The notes beneath the pieces are model-generated. The model was not told the origin of the DNA, did not search any database, and saw only the letters and a program-made list of their open reading frames with translations. From positions 1 through 64,000 of the forward strand of contig NZ_SZVW01000010.1 of assembly GCF_007655005.1 (NCBI RefSeq): a DNA stretch of 64,000 bases, read 5' to 3'. Of this stretch, positions 8,755 through 16,776 are shown one piece after another (within the stretch, counting starts at the first letter, position 1; each line of letters opens with the position of its first letter). Position numbers and translations under genes: made by a program. The stretch comes from Streptomyces tibetensis (lineage in GTDB: Bacteria; Actinomycetota; Actinomycetes; Streptomycetales; Streptomycetaceae).

Positions 8755-9651
8755 ATGACCACTCTCACGCCCGCCCCCACGCCACCGGCCACGTCCTCGG
8801 CCACGGACAAGGTCCTACGGCGCCGCCGCATCCGGCGGGAGTGGGGCCAGCCGTGGCTGTACCTGCCGCTCACCGGCCTGCTGCTGCTCATGGTCACGCC
8901 GTTCCTGTGGATGCTGTCCTCGGCGTTCAAGTCCGAGGGTGACATCCGCAAGCTTCCGCCCGACCTGATACCCACCCACCCCACGCTCGCGAACTACCGG
9001 GAGCTGTTCAGCAGCCTGGACTTCACCAGGATGTTCGCCAACTCCGTGATCGTGGCCCTGGCCGTCACCGCGGGGAACCTGATCTTCTGCTCGATGCTCG
9101 GCTACGCCCTGGCCAAGCTGGACTTCCGCGGAAAGCGCGCGGTTTTCGCTCTGGTCATGGCCACGTTGATGGTGCCGGGCCTGGTGACTTTCGTACCGCT
9201 GTACGTGCTGGTGGCCAACATGAAGCTGACCGGCTCCCTGCTCGGGCTGATCCTGCCGTTCCTGGCCACCCCGTTCGGGGTGTTCCTGATGCGGCAGTTC
9301 ATCTCCACACTGCCCGACGAACTCATCGACGCCGCCCGCGTCGACGGCTGCCGCGAACTGGCCATCTTCTGGAAGATCATCCTGCCGCTGACCAGGCCGG
9401 CCCTCGCCACCCTGGGGATCATCACCTTCCTCGGCTCCTGGAACAACTTCCTGTGGCCGCTGGTCGTGGCCCAGAACGAGAGCCAGTACACCCTCCCCGT
9501 CGGCCTCGCCCTGGCCAGCAGCGGACAGGACTTCACCCGCTTCGGCATCCTGCTCGCCGGCGCCGTCGTCGTCCTGCTCCCGGTGACCATCGTCTTCCTG
9601 CTCTTCCAGCGCCACTTCGTCGCCGGCATCGCCACCACCGGCCTGAAGTGA
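8755..9651 (+). CDS. Sugar ABC transporter permease, MalG type
   Basis: A 298-residue permease with six membrane segments, the first at PWLYLPLTGLLLLMVTPFLW, then the typical SAFKSEGDIRKLPPDLIPTH periplasmic start. The EAA-type loop is DAARVDGCRELAIFWKIILP, followed by LTRPALATLGIITFLGSWNNF. The start lies 6 bases after the MalF stop, so the two are surely co-translated. No ATPase gene follows; the next gene is the secreted GH30. Confidence 0.92.
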   Translation: MTTLTPAPTPPATSSATDKVLRRRRIRREWGQPWLYLPLTGLLLLMVTPFLWMLSSAFKSEGDIRKLPPDLIPTHPTLANYRELFSSLDFTRMFANSVIVALAVTAGNLIFCSMLGYALAKLDFRGKRAVFALVMATLMVPGLVTFVPLYVLVANMKLTGSLLGLILPFLATPFGVFLMRQFISTLPDELIDAARVDGCRELAIFWKIILPLTRPALATLGIITFLGSWNNFLWPLVVAQNESQYTLPVGLALASSGQDFTRFGILLAGAVVVLLPVTIVFLLFQRHFVAGIATTGLK

Positions 9652-9758
9652 CCCCAGCTCCGGCGCCCTTACCCGGCCCCCACGCGCCGGTTTCGCACCG
9701 CCCACGTCATGCACGCGCGCCGCCGTGCACGGCCGTCATGCCCGCAAGGAGCCGCACC

Positions 9759-12011
9759 ATGAGAACCACCACCCGGCAATGGCGCCGGACCGCCCTGGCA
9801 GCCGCCGCGACCCTGATCGCCACGCTCCCCGTCCTCCCGTCGGCCACACCGGCCTTCGCCGGCACCGCCCTCGGCAAGGCGTCGGTCTGGCTCACCAATC
9901 CGTCCACCAAGACGTACCTGTCCGAGCAGTCGCCGGTGACCTGGAAGGCCGGAGCCGCACCCTCCGGCTCGACGATCACCGTGGACACCACCCGCAAGTA
10001 CCAGCCGATGACCGGCTTCGGGGCCTCGTTCACCGACTCCTCTGCCTGGCTGGTCGGCACCAAGCTCAGTGCCAATCAGCGGAACGCGCTGATGCGCGAC
10101 CTGTTCAGCCGTCGTGACGGCATCGGCCTGAGCTTCCTGCGCCAGCCGATGGCCGCCACCGACTTCACCGTGAGCGGCAACTACTCCTACGACGACATGC
10201 CCGCCGGCCAGGCAGACCCCACGCTGGCCAACTTCACCATCGAGCACGACCGGTCGTACACCATTCCCCTGCTGAAGCAGGCCCGGAAGATCAACCCGCA
10301 GCTGACCCTCATGGCCACCCCGTGGAGCCCGCCGGGATGGATGAAGACCGGCGACTTGATGAACGGCGGCCGGCTCAAGCCGGACGCCTACCAGCCGTAC
10401 GCCGACTACTTCGCGAAGTTCCTCAAGGCGTACGCGGCAGCCGGCGTCCCGGTGCGCTACGTCACCCCGCAGAACGAGCCGCTGCACAACACGTCCAGCT
10501 ACCCGAGCATGAGCCTGACGGCGGACGAGGCCAAGACCTTCATCAACGACCACCTCGCCCCGACACTGCGCAAGCAGGGCCTGGCCACCGGCATCCTGGG
10601 CTACGACCACAACTGGGACGTCACCAGCTACCCCGAGTCCCTGTACACCGACGCGGCGAGTGCCAAGAACGCCACCGGCACGGCCTGGCACTGCTACGCC
10701 GGTGACGTCTCGGCACAGACCGTCGTCCACAACGACTATCCCAACGAGCCAGCCTTCCAGAGCGAGTGCTCCGGCGGCAACTGGGAGGGCGACGAGCAGG
10801 GCGCCTTCGCCGGTGTGATGGACAACGTCATCAACGGCCCGCGGAACTGGGCCCAGAGCATCATCCGCTGGAACCTCGCCCTGGACTCCAACGGCGGTCC
10901 CACCAACAACGGCTGCCAAGGCTGCCGCCCCGTGGTGACCGTCTCCCCGAAGACGAACGGCACGTGGACCTACACGCCGACGGCCGACTACTGGGGGCTC
11001 GCGCACGCCGGCAAGTTCGTCCAGCCCGGCGCCCGCCGGGTCGCCTCCAACACCTTCGGCAAAGGCAACGTCGAGGACGTCGCCTTCACCAACCCCGACG
11101 GCTCCACCGCGCTGGTCACCTACAACTCCGGGAGCACCGACCGGACCTTCACCGTCCGCTGGGGCGACCGCCACTTCACCTACAAGCTCGCCGCAGGAGC
11201 AGCCGCGACCTTCACCTGGACCGGCACCCAGCACGGCAGCACCGACCCGGCCGCCATCGGCTCCGTCGACATCCCCTTCCGCAACCCCGACGGCAGCCAG
11301 GCCCTGATCAGCTATGACAGCAGCCTGCTCGCCCAGCAGCCCCAGGTGCGCATCGGCGACCAGTGGCTCGGCTACACCCTGCCCACCGGCGCGTCCCTCA
11401 CCTCGCCCACCGGCGAGACAGCCCTGCCCCGCGACGGTTGGCAGGCATCGGCCTCGGCGAGCAGCTCGGACGACCCGCCGTCCAAGGCCGTCGACGGCGA
11501 CGCGGCCACCCGGTGGAGCCTGGGGCACGGCATGCAGCCGGGTGACTGGTTCCAGCTCGACCTCGGCTCGGCCCAGACCTTCGACCAGCTTGTCCTGGAC
11601 ACGAGCGCCTCGTCCGGCGACTTCGTCCGCCAGTACGAGGTGTACGCCTCCGACGACGGCACCAGCTGGGGCAAGCCGATCGCCACCGGCCCCGGCAGTA
11701 CCGTGAGCCGGATCCTGCTGCCCACCACCACCGCCCGCTACATCCGCGTGGTCAACAAGGCAAACTCCGGCAGCTGGTGGTCCATCCACGACGTCTCCGT
11801 CTTCGCCTCCGACGGCAAGACCACGTCGCCCCCGGCCACGAGCCCCGGGCTCCAGCGCAAGAACGCGACCCTGCCCGACGGCACCAAGCTGCAGGTGACG
11901 TACAACTCCGGCAGCGAAGCTGCCACATTCGACGTCCCGTGGGGCGGCACGACGTACAGCTACCGACTGCCCGCCGGCGCCGCCGCGATCCTCACCACGC
12001 GGCCTGCCTGA
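9759..12011 (+). CDS. Secreted GH30 glucanase with F5/8-type (CBM32-like) domain
   Basis: A 750-residue exported glycosidase. The signal peptide ends near SATPAFA. The GH30 catalytic domain (about residues 75-480) shows MTGFGASFTDSSAWLV, FLRQPMAATDFT, SPPGWMKTGDLM, the acid/base Glu in TPQNEPLHN (E240) and the nucleophile Glu in FQSECSGGNWEGD (E336). After beta-sandwich repeats (VEDVAFTNPDGSTALVTYNS) a discoidin-like domain spans about 561-682 (KAVDGDAATRWSLG), and a last beta strand set closes the protein. GH30 members of this subgroup are glucosylceramidases or endo-beta-1,6-glucanases; with a GH3 and an importer in the same operon, beta-1,6-glucan of fungal or oomycete walls is the likely target. 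AAGGAG precedes ATG 9759. A strong terminator follows the stop. Confidence 0.9.
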   Translation: MRTTTRQWRRTALAAAATLIATLPVLPSATPAFAGTALGKASVWLTNPSTKTYLSEQSPVTWKAGAAPSGSTITVDTTRKYQPMTGFGASFTDSSAWLVGTKLSANQRNALMRDLFSRRDGIGLSFLRQPMAATDFTVSGNYSYDDMPAGQADPTLANFTIEHDRSYTIPLLKQARKINPQLTLMATPWSPPGWMKTGDLMNGGRLKPDAYQPYADYFAKFLKAYAAAGVPVRYVTPQNEPLHNTSSYPSMSLTADEAKTFINDHLAPTLRKQGLATGILGYDHNWDVTSYPESLYTDAASAKNATGTAWHCYAGDVSAQTVVHNDYPNEPAFQSECSGGNWEGDEQGAFAGVMDNVINGPRNWAQSIIRWNLALDSNGGPTNNGCQGCRPVVTVSPKTNGTWTYTPTADYWGLAHAGKFVQPGARRVASNTFGKGNVEDVAFTNPDGSTALVTYNSGSTDRTFTVRWGDRHFTYKLAAGAAATFTWTGTQHGSTDPAAIGSVDIPFRNPDGSQALISYDSSLLAQQPQVRIGDQWLGYTLPTGASLTSPTGETALPRDGWQASASASSSDDPPSKAVDGDAATRWSLGHGMQPGDWFQLDLGSAQTFDQLVLDTSASSGDFVRQYEVYASDDGTSWGKPIATGPGSTVSRILLPTTTARYIRVVNKANSGSWWSIHDVSVFASDGKTTSPPATSPGLQRKNATLPDGTKLQVTYNSGSEAATFDVPWGGTTYSYRLPAGAAAILTTRPA

Positions 12012-12053
12012 ACGCACGCCTGCTGAACCGCCGGTGTGAAGCCCACACAGCGA

Positions 12054-12082
12054 GGCCCGCGCAGAGGGAATCTGCGCGGGCC
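12054..12082 (+). terminator. Rho-independent-type hairpin after the GH30 operon
   Basis: A perfect 12-bp stem, GGCCCGCGCAGA and its complement, with a 5-base loop GGGAA, begins 42 bases after the GH30 stop. It ends the GH3-ABC-GH30 operon. As usual in high-G+C actinomycetes there is no clear U-run. Confidence 0.8.
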
Positions 12083-12129
12083 CTCGCCCTCTTACGCCCT
12101 CAGCCCGGCACCACTGCTCGGAGGAACGC

Positions 12130-12757
12130 TTGGAACGAGCCGGCATCGACGAGAGCTATGTCCGTGACCTTGTTCGTGATCAGCACCCGGACCTGGCGGA
12201 CCTCGAGATCTGGCCGGTTCCCTCGGGCTGGGACAACCAACTCTGGCGAGTGGGCGATGAACTGGCCGTGCGCCTGCCGATGACCGAACGAGCCCCCGCG
12301 CTCTTGCGTAAGGAGTTCCGGTGGCTCCCCGGTACTTGCCAGGCGTCTGCCGCTACCGGTGCCGACGCCCCAGCGCCTCAGTGAGCCGACACCACGCTTT
12401 TCCCGGCCGTGGGTCATCGCGACGTGGGTTTCTGGCGAACCGGCGGACGGCGCTGAGATCAGCAACGTTGGACAAGCGTTGGACAGCCTGGCCCGTTTCC
12501 TTCGCGCCTTGCACCAACCGGCGCCGGATAACGCCCCCACGAATCCGTGGCGCAGTGTCCGCGCAGCCGCCGATTTCCTCAGCGCTTACGGCGTGACCAT
12601 GGAAGCGACAGTTCACAGCGCCCAAGGCTGGGCCGTGCTGTCAGCGCTTGACCTCATCTCCATCGGTCAGGCGTGGGAGCGAGGTCTCCCAGGCGGGCAG
12701 CCGACCTGGGGCCGCGCCGGTCGCCGCATCTTTGAGCGCGTCTTCGCCTTCACGTAG
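12130..12757 (+). pseudogene. Aminoglycoside/choline phosphotransferase-family kinase, broken
   Basis: The first frame (TTG 12130) reads LADLEIWPVPSGWDNQLWRV, GDELAVRLPMTERAPALL and KEFRWLP, a typical N-lobe with ATP-binding Lys. Near 12334 one extra base shifts the reading; the other frame continues ARRLPLPVPTPQRLSEPTP, RPWVIATWVSGEPADGA and RALHQPAPDNAPTNPWR. It then jumps from SAYGVTMEA straight to the C-terminal AQGWAVLSALDLISIGQAWE. The whole middle, with the catalytic HGDLHPxN loop and the DxD motif, is missing, so the product could not phosphorylate anything even if the frame were restored. Frameshift plus internal deletion show an old pseudogene. Confidence 0.8.
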
Positions 12758-12818
12758 CGCGTGGAGGTTGCGTCAGTTGGTGAGTCGGCGGGAGCGGCTG
12801 GGCTGGATGCCCCGGGTG

Positions 12819-12843
12819 GGGCCCGGTGCCGTACACCGGGCCC
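12819..12843 (-). terminator. Hairpin downstream of the second GH30 gene
   Basis: GGGCCCGGTG and its complement flank the 5-base loop CCGTA, 17 bases beyond the stop of the minus-strand GH30 gene. A G+C-rich stem without U-run, in the position of a terminator. Confidence 0.65.
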
Positions 12844-12859
12844 GAGCGGCTAACCGTGA

Positions 12860-14749
12860 TCAGTCGGCCAGAGTGAACGTCTGGGCGGCCGAGTTGGTGC
12901 AGGGCTGCTGGGACAGGCGAGCGCCGTTGGCGGCGGAGCCGTTGTCGACTGTGAGGCATTTGCCGCTGTGGCGGGGCGTGAAGCGGTACTGCCCGTTGGT
13001 GCCGACAGGCTCGGGGCGCCACTGCTGGTTGGTGCCGCCTCCGTAGCTCCACAGGTGCACCTTGGTGCCGTCGGCGGTGGCGCCGGGACCGCCGTCGACG
13101 TCCCAGACCTTGCCGTTGTACCGGTTGACGACCTGGTAGAAGCCATCGCTGGTGGGGCGGAACTGCCAGGACTGGTTGGCTCCGGTGCCGCAGGCCCACT
13201 GCTGCAGCGCGGTGCCGTTGCCGGTGCCCCAATCGGCCGCGTCGAGGCACGCGCCGCTGTTAGTGCCCGCGACGTGGTACCACGCGGCCGGGTCGATGGT
13301 GCCGGCGGGCGGCTCGGTGGGATCGCCGTCGGTGCCGTTCCACACGAAGGTGGCGACGGCGCCTGCGGGCAGGGTGTAAGCGAGGGACTTGCCGTTGTCG
13401 GTGAGGGAGAACTGCCGTGCATTCGTGGCGGCGTTGACGACGAATGCCGCACGGCTGCCGTCGGGGTTTTCGAAGACGACGTTCTGAACGCCTCCGCTGC
13501 CCTGGCTGGTGGAACCGATGCGGGTGGCGCCGACCTTGATGAACTTGGCGACGTGGCCGAGGACGTAGTACTCGGCGCCGGGGGTGACGTTGCCGTTCGC
13601 GATCTCGACGATGCCGTTGCAGCGGTTGCCGCAATGGCCCTGGTGAGGACCGCCGTTCTGGTCGAGGGCGAGATTCCAGTTGATGACGGTCTCGCCGCCG
13701 TTGCGCATGTTCTGCACGACCAGGTTCTCGGCGTGCCACTGGAGCGTGTCGCCGAACGTCTTGGCCGCATCCGCACTGTCGGTGCCGGAACACTCGGTGA
13801 AGAAGACGCGCTTGCCGGCGCCCACGATCTGCTGCTGCGCGGCGGGGGTGCCGCCGTAGCAGTGGAAGGCGGCGCCGATGACGCGCTGGATGCCGGACGT
13901 GCGGGAGAACACGTCCAGCGGGTAGTTCGGGTGGTCCCAGTTGTGGTCGTACGCGAGGATGTTCGTCGGCAGTCCGTTGGCACTCAAGGTGGCGTCGAGC
14001 ACCTTTAAGAACTCGGCCTGCTCGGTGGAGGTCATCGACATGGACGGGTAGCTGGTGGCGAATTCGGGCTCGTTCTGGACCGTGAGGTCGGTGAGCGTGA
14101 TGCCCTGCTGCTTGTACGCCTTGATGGACTTGACCAGGTAGTCGGCGTAGGGCTGGTAGTACTCGGTCTTCAGGCTGCCGCCGCCCAGCGAGCCACCGGT
14201 CTTCATCCAGGCGGGCGGCGACCATGGGGAGCCCATGAAGCGGATCGCCGGGTTGACCGCGGTGGCCTGCTGGAGGACCGGGATGATCTCTGCTTGGTCC
14301 CGGGCGATGGAGAACTGTCCCTGGGTGTCCTCGTAGGTGTAGAAGCTGTTCGTGGCGTTGAAGTCGGTGCTGCCGAGCGGCTGACGCAGGTAGTTGAGCG
14401 CGATACCCCCGCTGGTGGAGAACAGCGAGGTCATCAGGTCGGCGCGCTTGTCGGGGGGCAGGCCCTGGATGAGGTGGGCGGAGGCTTCGGTGACCGAGGC
14501 GCCGGCACCGGTGAACTGCTGGCCCTTGCTGCCGGCGTCGATGCGTATGTCGATGGCCTGCGGCGTGCCGGTGAACGGGACGCTGCCTTCAGCAGCCAGC
14601 TTCTTCGCGCCGTCCGGGGTGGTGACCCACACCTGCGCGGTGGGGTCGGCGGCCTGGGCAGTGCCAGGGGCGATGATGCCGAGTCCGGCGACGGCCAGGA
14701 CGAGGGCTGCGCCGGCGGCGCGAGCCCGGACTGGAGTTCTGGGCGACAT
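12860..14749 (-). CDS. Secreted GH30 glucanase with C-terminal ricin-type (CBM13) domain
   Basis: A 629-residue exported enzyme. The signal peptide runs to IIAPGTAQAA. The GH30 domain shows FTGAGASVTEASAHLI, NYLRQPLGSTDFN, GSPWSPPAWMKTGGSL, the acid/base Glu in TVQNEPEFATSYPSMS (E227) and the nucleophile Glu in FFTECSGTDSAD (E319). A linker DGDPTEPPAGTIDPAAW leads to a ricin-like beta-trefoil (about 490-629) with the QxW-type repeats ALQQWACGTGANQSWQF, GGTNQQWRP and QQPCTNSAAQTF. It differs from the first GH30 enzyme mainly in its binding module, suggesting the same polymer in different wall contexts. AAGGAG precedes ATG 14749. A second copy of the TetR palindrome lies 433 bases upstream, with a 57-codon frame between. 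Confidence 0.9.
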   Translation of the reverse strand: MSPRTPVRARAAGAALVLAVAGLGIIAPGTAQAADPTAQVWVTTPDGAKKLAAEGSVPFTGTPQAIDIRIDAGSKGQQFTGAGASVTEASAHLIQGLPPDKRADLMTSLFSTSGGIALNYLRQPLGSTDFNATNSFYTYEDTQGQFSIARDQAEIIPVLQQATAVNPAIRFMGSPWSPPAWMKTGGSLGGGSLKTEYYQPYADYLVKSIKAYKQQGITLTDLTVQNEPEFATSYPSMSMTSTEQAEFLKVLDATLSANGLPTNILAYDHNWDHPNYPLDVFSRTSGIQRVIGAAFHCYGGTPAAQQQIVGAGKRVFFTECSGTDSADAAKTFGDTLQWHAENLVVQNMRNGGETVINWNLALDQNGGPHQGHCGNRCNGIVEIANGNVTPGAEYYVLGHVAKFIKVGATRIGSTSQGSGGVQNVVFENPDGSRAAFVVNAATNARQFSLTDNGKSLAYTLPAGAVATFVWNGTDGDPTEPPAGTIDPAAWYHVAGTNSGACLDAADWGTGNGTALQQWACGTGANQSWQFRPTSDGFYQVVNRYNGKVWDVDGGPGATADGTKVHLWSYGGGTNQQWRPEPVGTNGQYRFTPRHSGKCLTVDNGSAANGARLSQQPCTNSAAQTFTLAD

Positions 14750-14945
14750 GGTGCGGCTCTCCTTCGATTCGACCTGACAGGAGGGGCGGTACACCGGCCC
14801 ACCCGCGCACGACTGCGTAGCGCGGATACGGCCGGAGCCTCGATAGGGGTGCACACAGGTCTGACCTGCCCCAAGGAGTGTTCATCGAGCGGCCGTGGGG
14901 CGATGGGCCGGTGACGTCAGAAGACGACGAGCGGGGAGTGTCCTC

Positions 14946-15119
14946 TTACGGGAGGTCGGGGGTTTCGATGCCGGTCTGGCAGCTGCCGGGAAGCGAGAGA
15001 TCAGGGTGAGGCTGAGGGATGGTGATCAGTTCAGCCCATCGGCCCTCGTCGGCTGTCGGGTCGGCAGGCGGCCCCGTGCCGATCGGCGCGGGAGCAACTG
15101 GGGGAGACATGGAGGGCAT
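14946..15119 (-). CDS. Small unrecognised ORF (57 aa) just downstream of the second operator
   Basis: ATG 15119 is preceded by GGAAGGGA at good spacing and the frame ends with TAA at 14946. The product is proline-rich (SPPVAPAPIGTGPPADPTAD, then GRWAELITIPQPHPDLSLPG) and resembles no family I know. Its start lies 62 bases from the operator, almost the same distance as the GH3 start from the first operator (60 bases). That argues it is translated first on this transcript. It could be a leader peptide, the remnant 5' end of a lost gene, or chance: its third-position G+C is lower than that of neighbouring genes. It ends 197 bases before the GH30 start. Confidence 0.35.
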   Translation of the reverse strand: MPSMSPPVAPAPIGTGPPADPTADEGRWAELITIPQPHPDLSLPGSCQTGIETPDLP

Positions 15120-15181
15120 ACGGATCCCTTCCAGCTCATGACGGCGAGGGTTTCATCCCTGTGACGGCGACATGAAAGCAC

Positions 15182-15203
15182 ACTAACTGAGTGCTTAGTA
15201 AGT
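15182..15203. promoter_or_regulatory. Second, diverged copy of the TetR palindrome
   Basis: Read on the minus strand this begins ACTTACTAAG and agrees with the operator at 3746-3767 at 19 of 22 positions. The similarity continues past the palindrome: AGTGTGCTTT follows in both copies, so operator and downstream flank are shared. The orientation points toward the second GH30 gene. The copy is no longer a perfect palindrome, so the repressor may bind more weakly here. Confidence 0.7.
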
Positions 15204-15537
15204 GGTTCGGGTCAGCAGTCCATCGACGAACAGCGCATCCAAGAGCTCCTGAACGCCTACCGGCCAACCGCCCGACTCGGAACAACCGAATGGGCATACC
15301 GTCAGGTGTTCGCCAGCAACAGCGAACACGACCCCGCGCATCCTCGGGCTGCCGTTCGGACTCGGGTGTCTGTCAATGCCGGTCCCGAGCGGACGAGGAA
15401 GCAGGCCATCCTCTCGTCTTGCGGCAGCAGTTGGTCACCCTCATGAGTCAGACCCCCGCCCGGGACGGCGCTGCGCAACCTTCCCACCAGTACCGGCACA
15501 AAAGCATCGCCCGATCATTTTCGGAAGACTTCGTCCG
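15204..15537 (+). other. Stretch without a recognisable gene, between operator and IS element
   Basis: From 15204 to 15446 a plus frame without start codon is open (GQQSIDEQRIQELLNAY, then TTEWAYRQVFASNSEHDP). It looks protein-like at its beginning but matches no family I recognise and degrades into Arg/Ser-rich sequence. It may be a remnant of a gene disrupted before or by the arrival of the IS element. Nothing convincing is seen on the minus strand. Confidence 0.3.
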
Positions 15538-15538
15538 G

Positions 15539-16748
15539 TAGGGGCCTTGCCGACGATCAGGCGCCATCACGGTTCAGACCGCCCGAGCGGGCCGGTGCCA
15601 TCCACCCAACACGTCACCACGCGGCAGGCGAACCACCATGACGACCAGACAGCGCAGCACCTCCTCCAGCACGGATCCTCCCGTTCCGGGCGAGGTCGTC
15701 CTGGGGGTGGACACGCACGGCGAAGTTCATGTTGCCGCCGTGGTCTCCCTACTGGGGAAGGTCCTGGGCACCGAGTCCTTTCCGGCCACAGCGGCTGGCT
15801 ACTGTCGGCTGCTCGTCTGGGCTCGCAAGCTGGGGGCGGTGCGCCGGGCCGGCGTGGAGGGCACCGGCATCTTCGGAGCGGGCCTGTCCCGCTATCTGCT
15901 GGCTCAGCACGTCCAGGTGTACGAAGTGAACCGGCCCGACCGCACAGCCCGCCGTCTGCTCGGGAAGTCGGACCCGCTCGACGCGCAGGCTGCCGCGCGG
16001 GCCGTGCTCAGCGGTCGCGCCCGGGCCCGGGCAAAAACCGGCGACGGTCCGGTGCACAGCGCCCGGATGTTCAAACTCGCGAAAGACTCCGCAGTCAAGG
16101 CCCGTACCCAGGCGATCAACCAGCTCAAAGCTGTCCTGGTCATAGCCGACCCAGCCCTACGGGAACGACTGTCCAGCCTGGGCAACCGCGAGCTGTTCCG
16201 CATCTGTGCGGGCCTCAGCCCGCGCGACGGCGAAGTCGGCGAGGGCGATGAGGACGCCGTGACCCAGGCCACCCGCATCACCCTGAGCCTGCTGGCCCAG
16301 CGCATCGAGCAGCTCACCGGGCAGATCGACGAGCTGAATCAGCGCCTGACCCGGCTCGTCGAACGCCACGCCTCGCAGTTACTTGTGCCGGTGGGCATCG
16401 GCCCGGACAGCGCCGTCACTCTCCTGATCACCATGGGAGACAACCCTGAGCGGCTGAACACCGAGGCGTCCTTTGCCGCCCTTTGCGGAGTCAGCCCCAT
16501 CGAGTACTCCTCTGGCCGTCGGAGCACGCGCCGGCTCAACCACGGCGGCGACCGTCGGGCCAACGCCGCCCTGCACCGCATCGTGTTCACCCGGCTGCGC
16601 CACGACCCCCGCACCCAGGCGTACTACGAACGCCGCACCCAGGAGGGCAAAACCCGACGTGAGATCATCCGATGCCTCAAGCGATATGCCGCCCGAGAGG
16701 TCTTCAACCTGGTCAGACCGGTATCCAGCGTCCCCCCGTTATAGGGGC
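15539..16748 (+). mobile_element. IS110-family insertion sequence (ends approximate)
   Basis: A complete IS110-type transposase gene with about 90 bases of leader. The ends cannot be fixed from one copy because this family has no or short inverted repeats and makes no target duplication. The heptamer TAGGGGC occurs at 15539-15545 and again at 16742-16748, just outside the coding region, and may mark the ends. The element separates the accessory block on the left from pcaL, whose start is only about 30 bases to the right. Confidence 0.75.
15638..16744 (+). CDS. IS110-family transposase (DEDD recombinase)
   Basis: A 368-residue protein with the two IS110 domains. The N-terminal RuvC-like DEDD domain has GVDTHGEVHVAAVV, the acidic motif GVEGTGIFG and KSDPLDAQAAARAVLSGR. 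The C-terminal domain (Transposase_20) has LVPVGIGPDSAVTLLITMG, AALCGVSPIEYSSGRR, RLNHGGDRRANAALHRIV and a downstream Arg-rich helix. All catalytic acidic residues and the C-terminal Ser region appear intact and there is no frameshift, so the element may be active. These enzymes are guided by a structured RNA from their own flank; the 90-base leader 15546-15637 is the place to look in the IS110 group. Confidence 0.93.
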   Translation: MTTRQRSTSSSTDPPVPGEVVLGVDTHGEVHVAAVVSLLGKVLGTESFPATAAGYCRLLVWARKLGAVRRAGVEGTGIFGAGLSRYLLAQHVQVYEVNRPDRTARRLLGKSDPLDAQAAARAVLSGRARARAKTGDGPVHSARMFKLAKDSAVKARTQAINQLKAVLVIADPALRERLSSLGNRELFRICAGLSPRDGEVGEGDEDAVTQATRITLSLLAQRIEQLTGQIDELNQRLTRLVERHASQLLVPVGIGPDSAVTLLITMGDNPERLNTEASFAALCGVSPIEYSSGRRSTRRLNHGGDRRANAALHRIVFTRLRHDPRTQAYYERRTQEGKTRREIIRCLKRYAAREVFNLVRPVSSVPPL

Positions 16749-16776
16749 ATCCGTGATACGTGAGAGGGTCTGGGGC

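Noticed and set aside
15204..15446. Plus frame beginning GQQSIDEQRIQELLNAY as a gene
   Set aside because: No start codon with ribosome site, no family match, and the second half loses protein-like composition.
15539..16748. TAGGGGC direct repeat as a target duplication of the IS element
   Set aside because: IS110 elements generally make no target duplication, and a G-rich heptamer can recur by chance; kept only as a hint of the ends.
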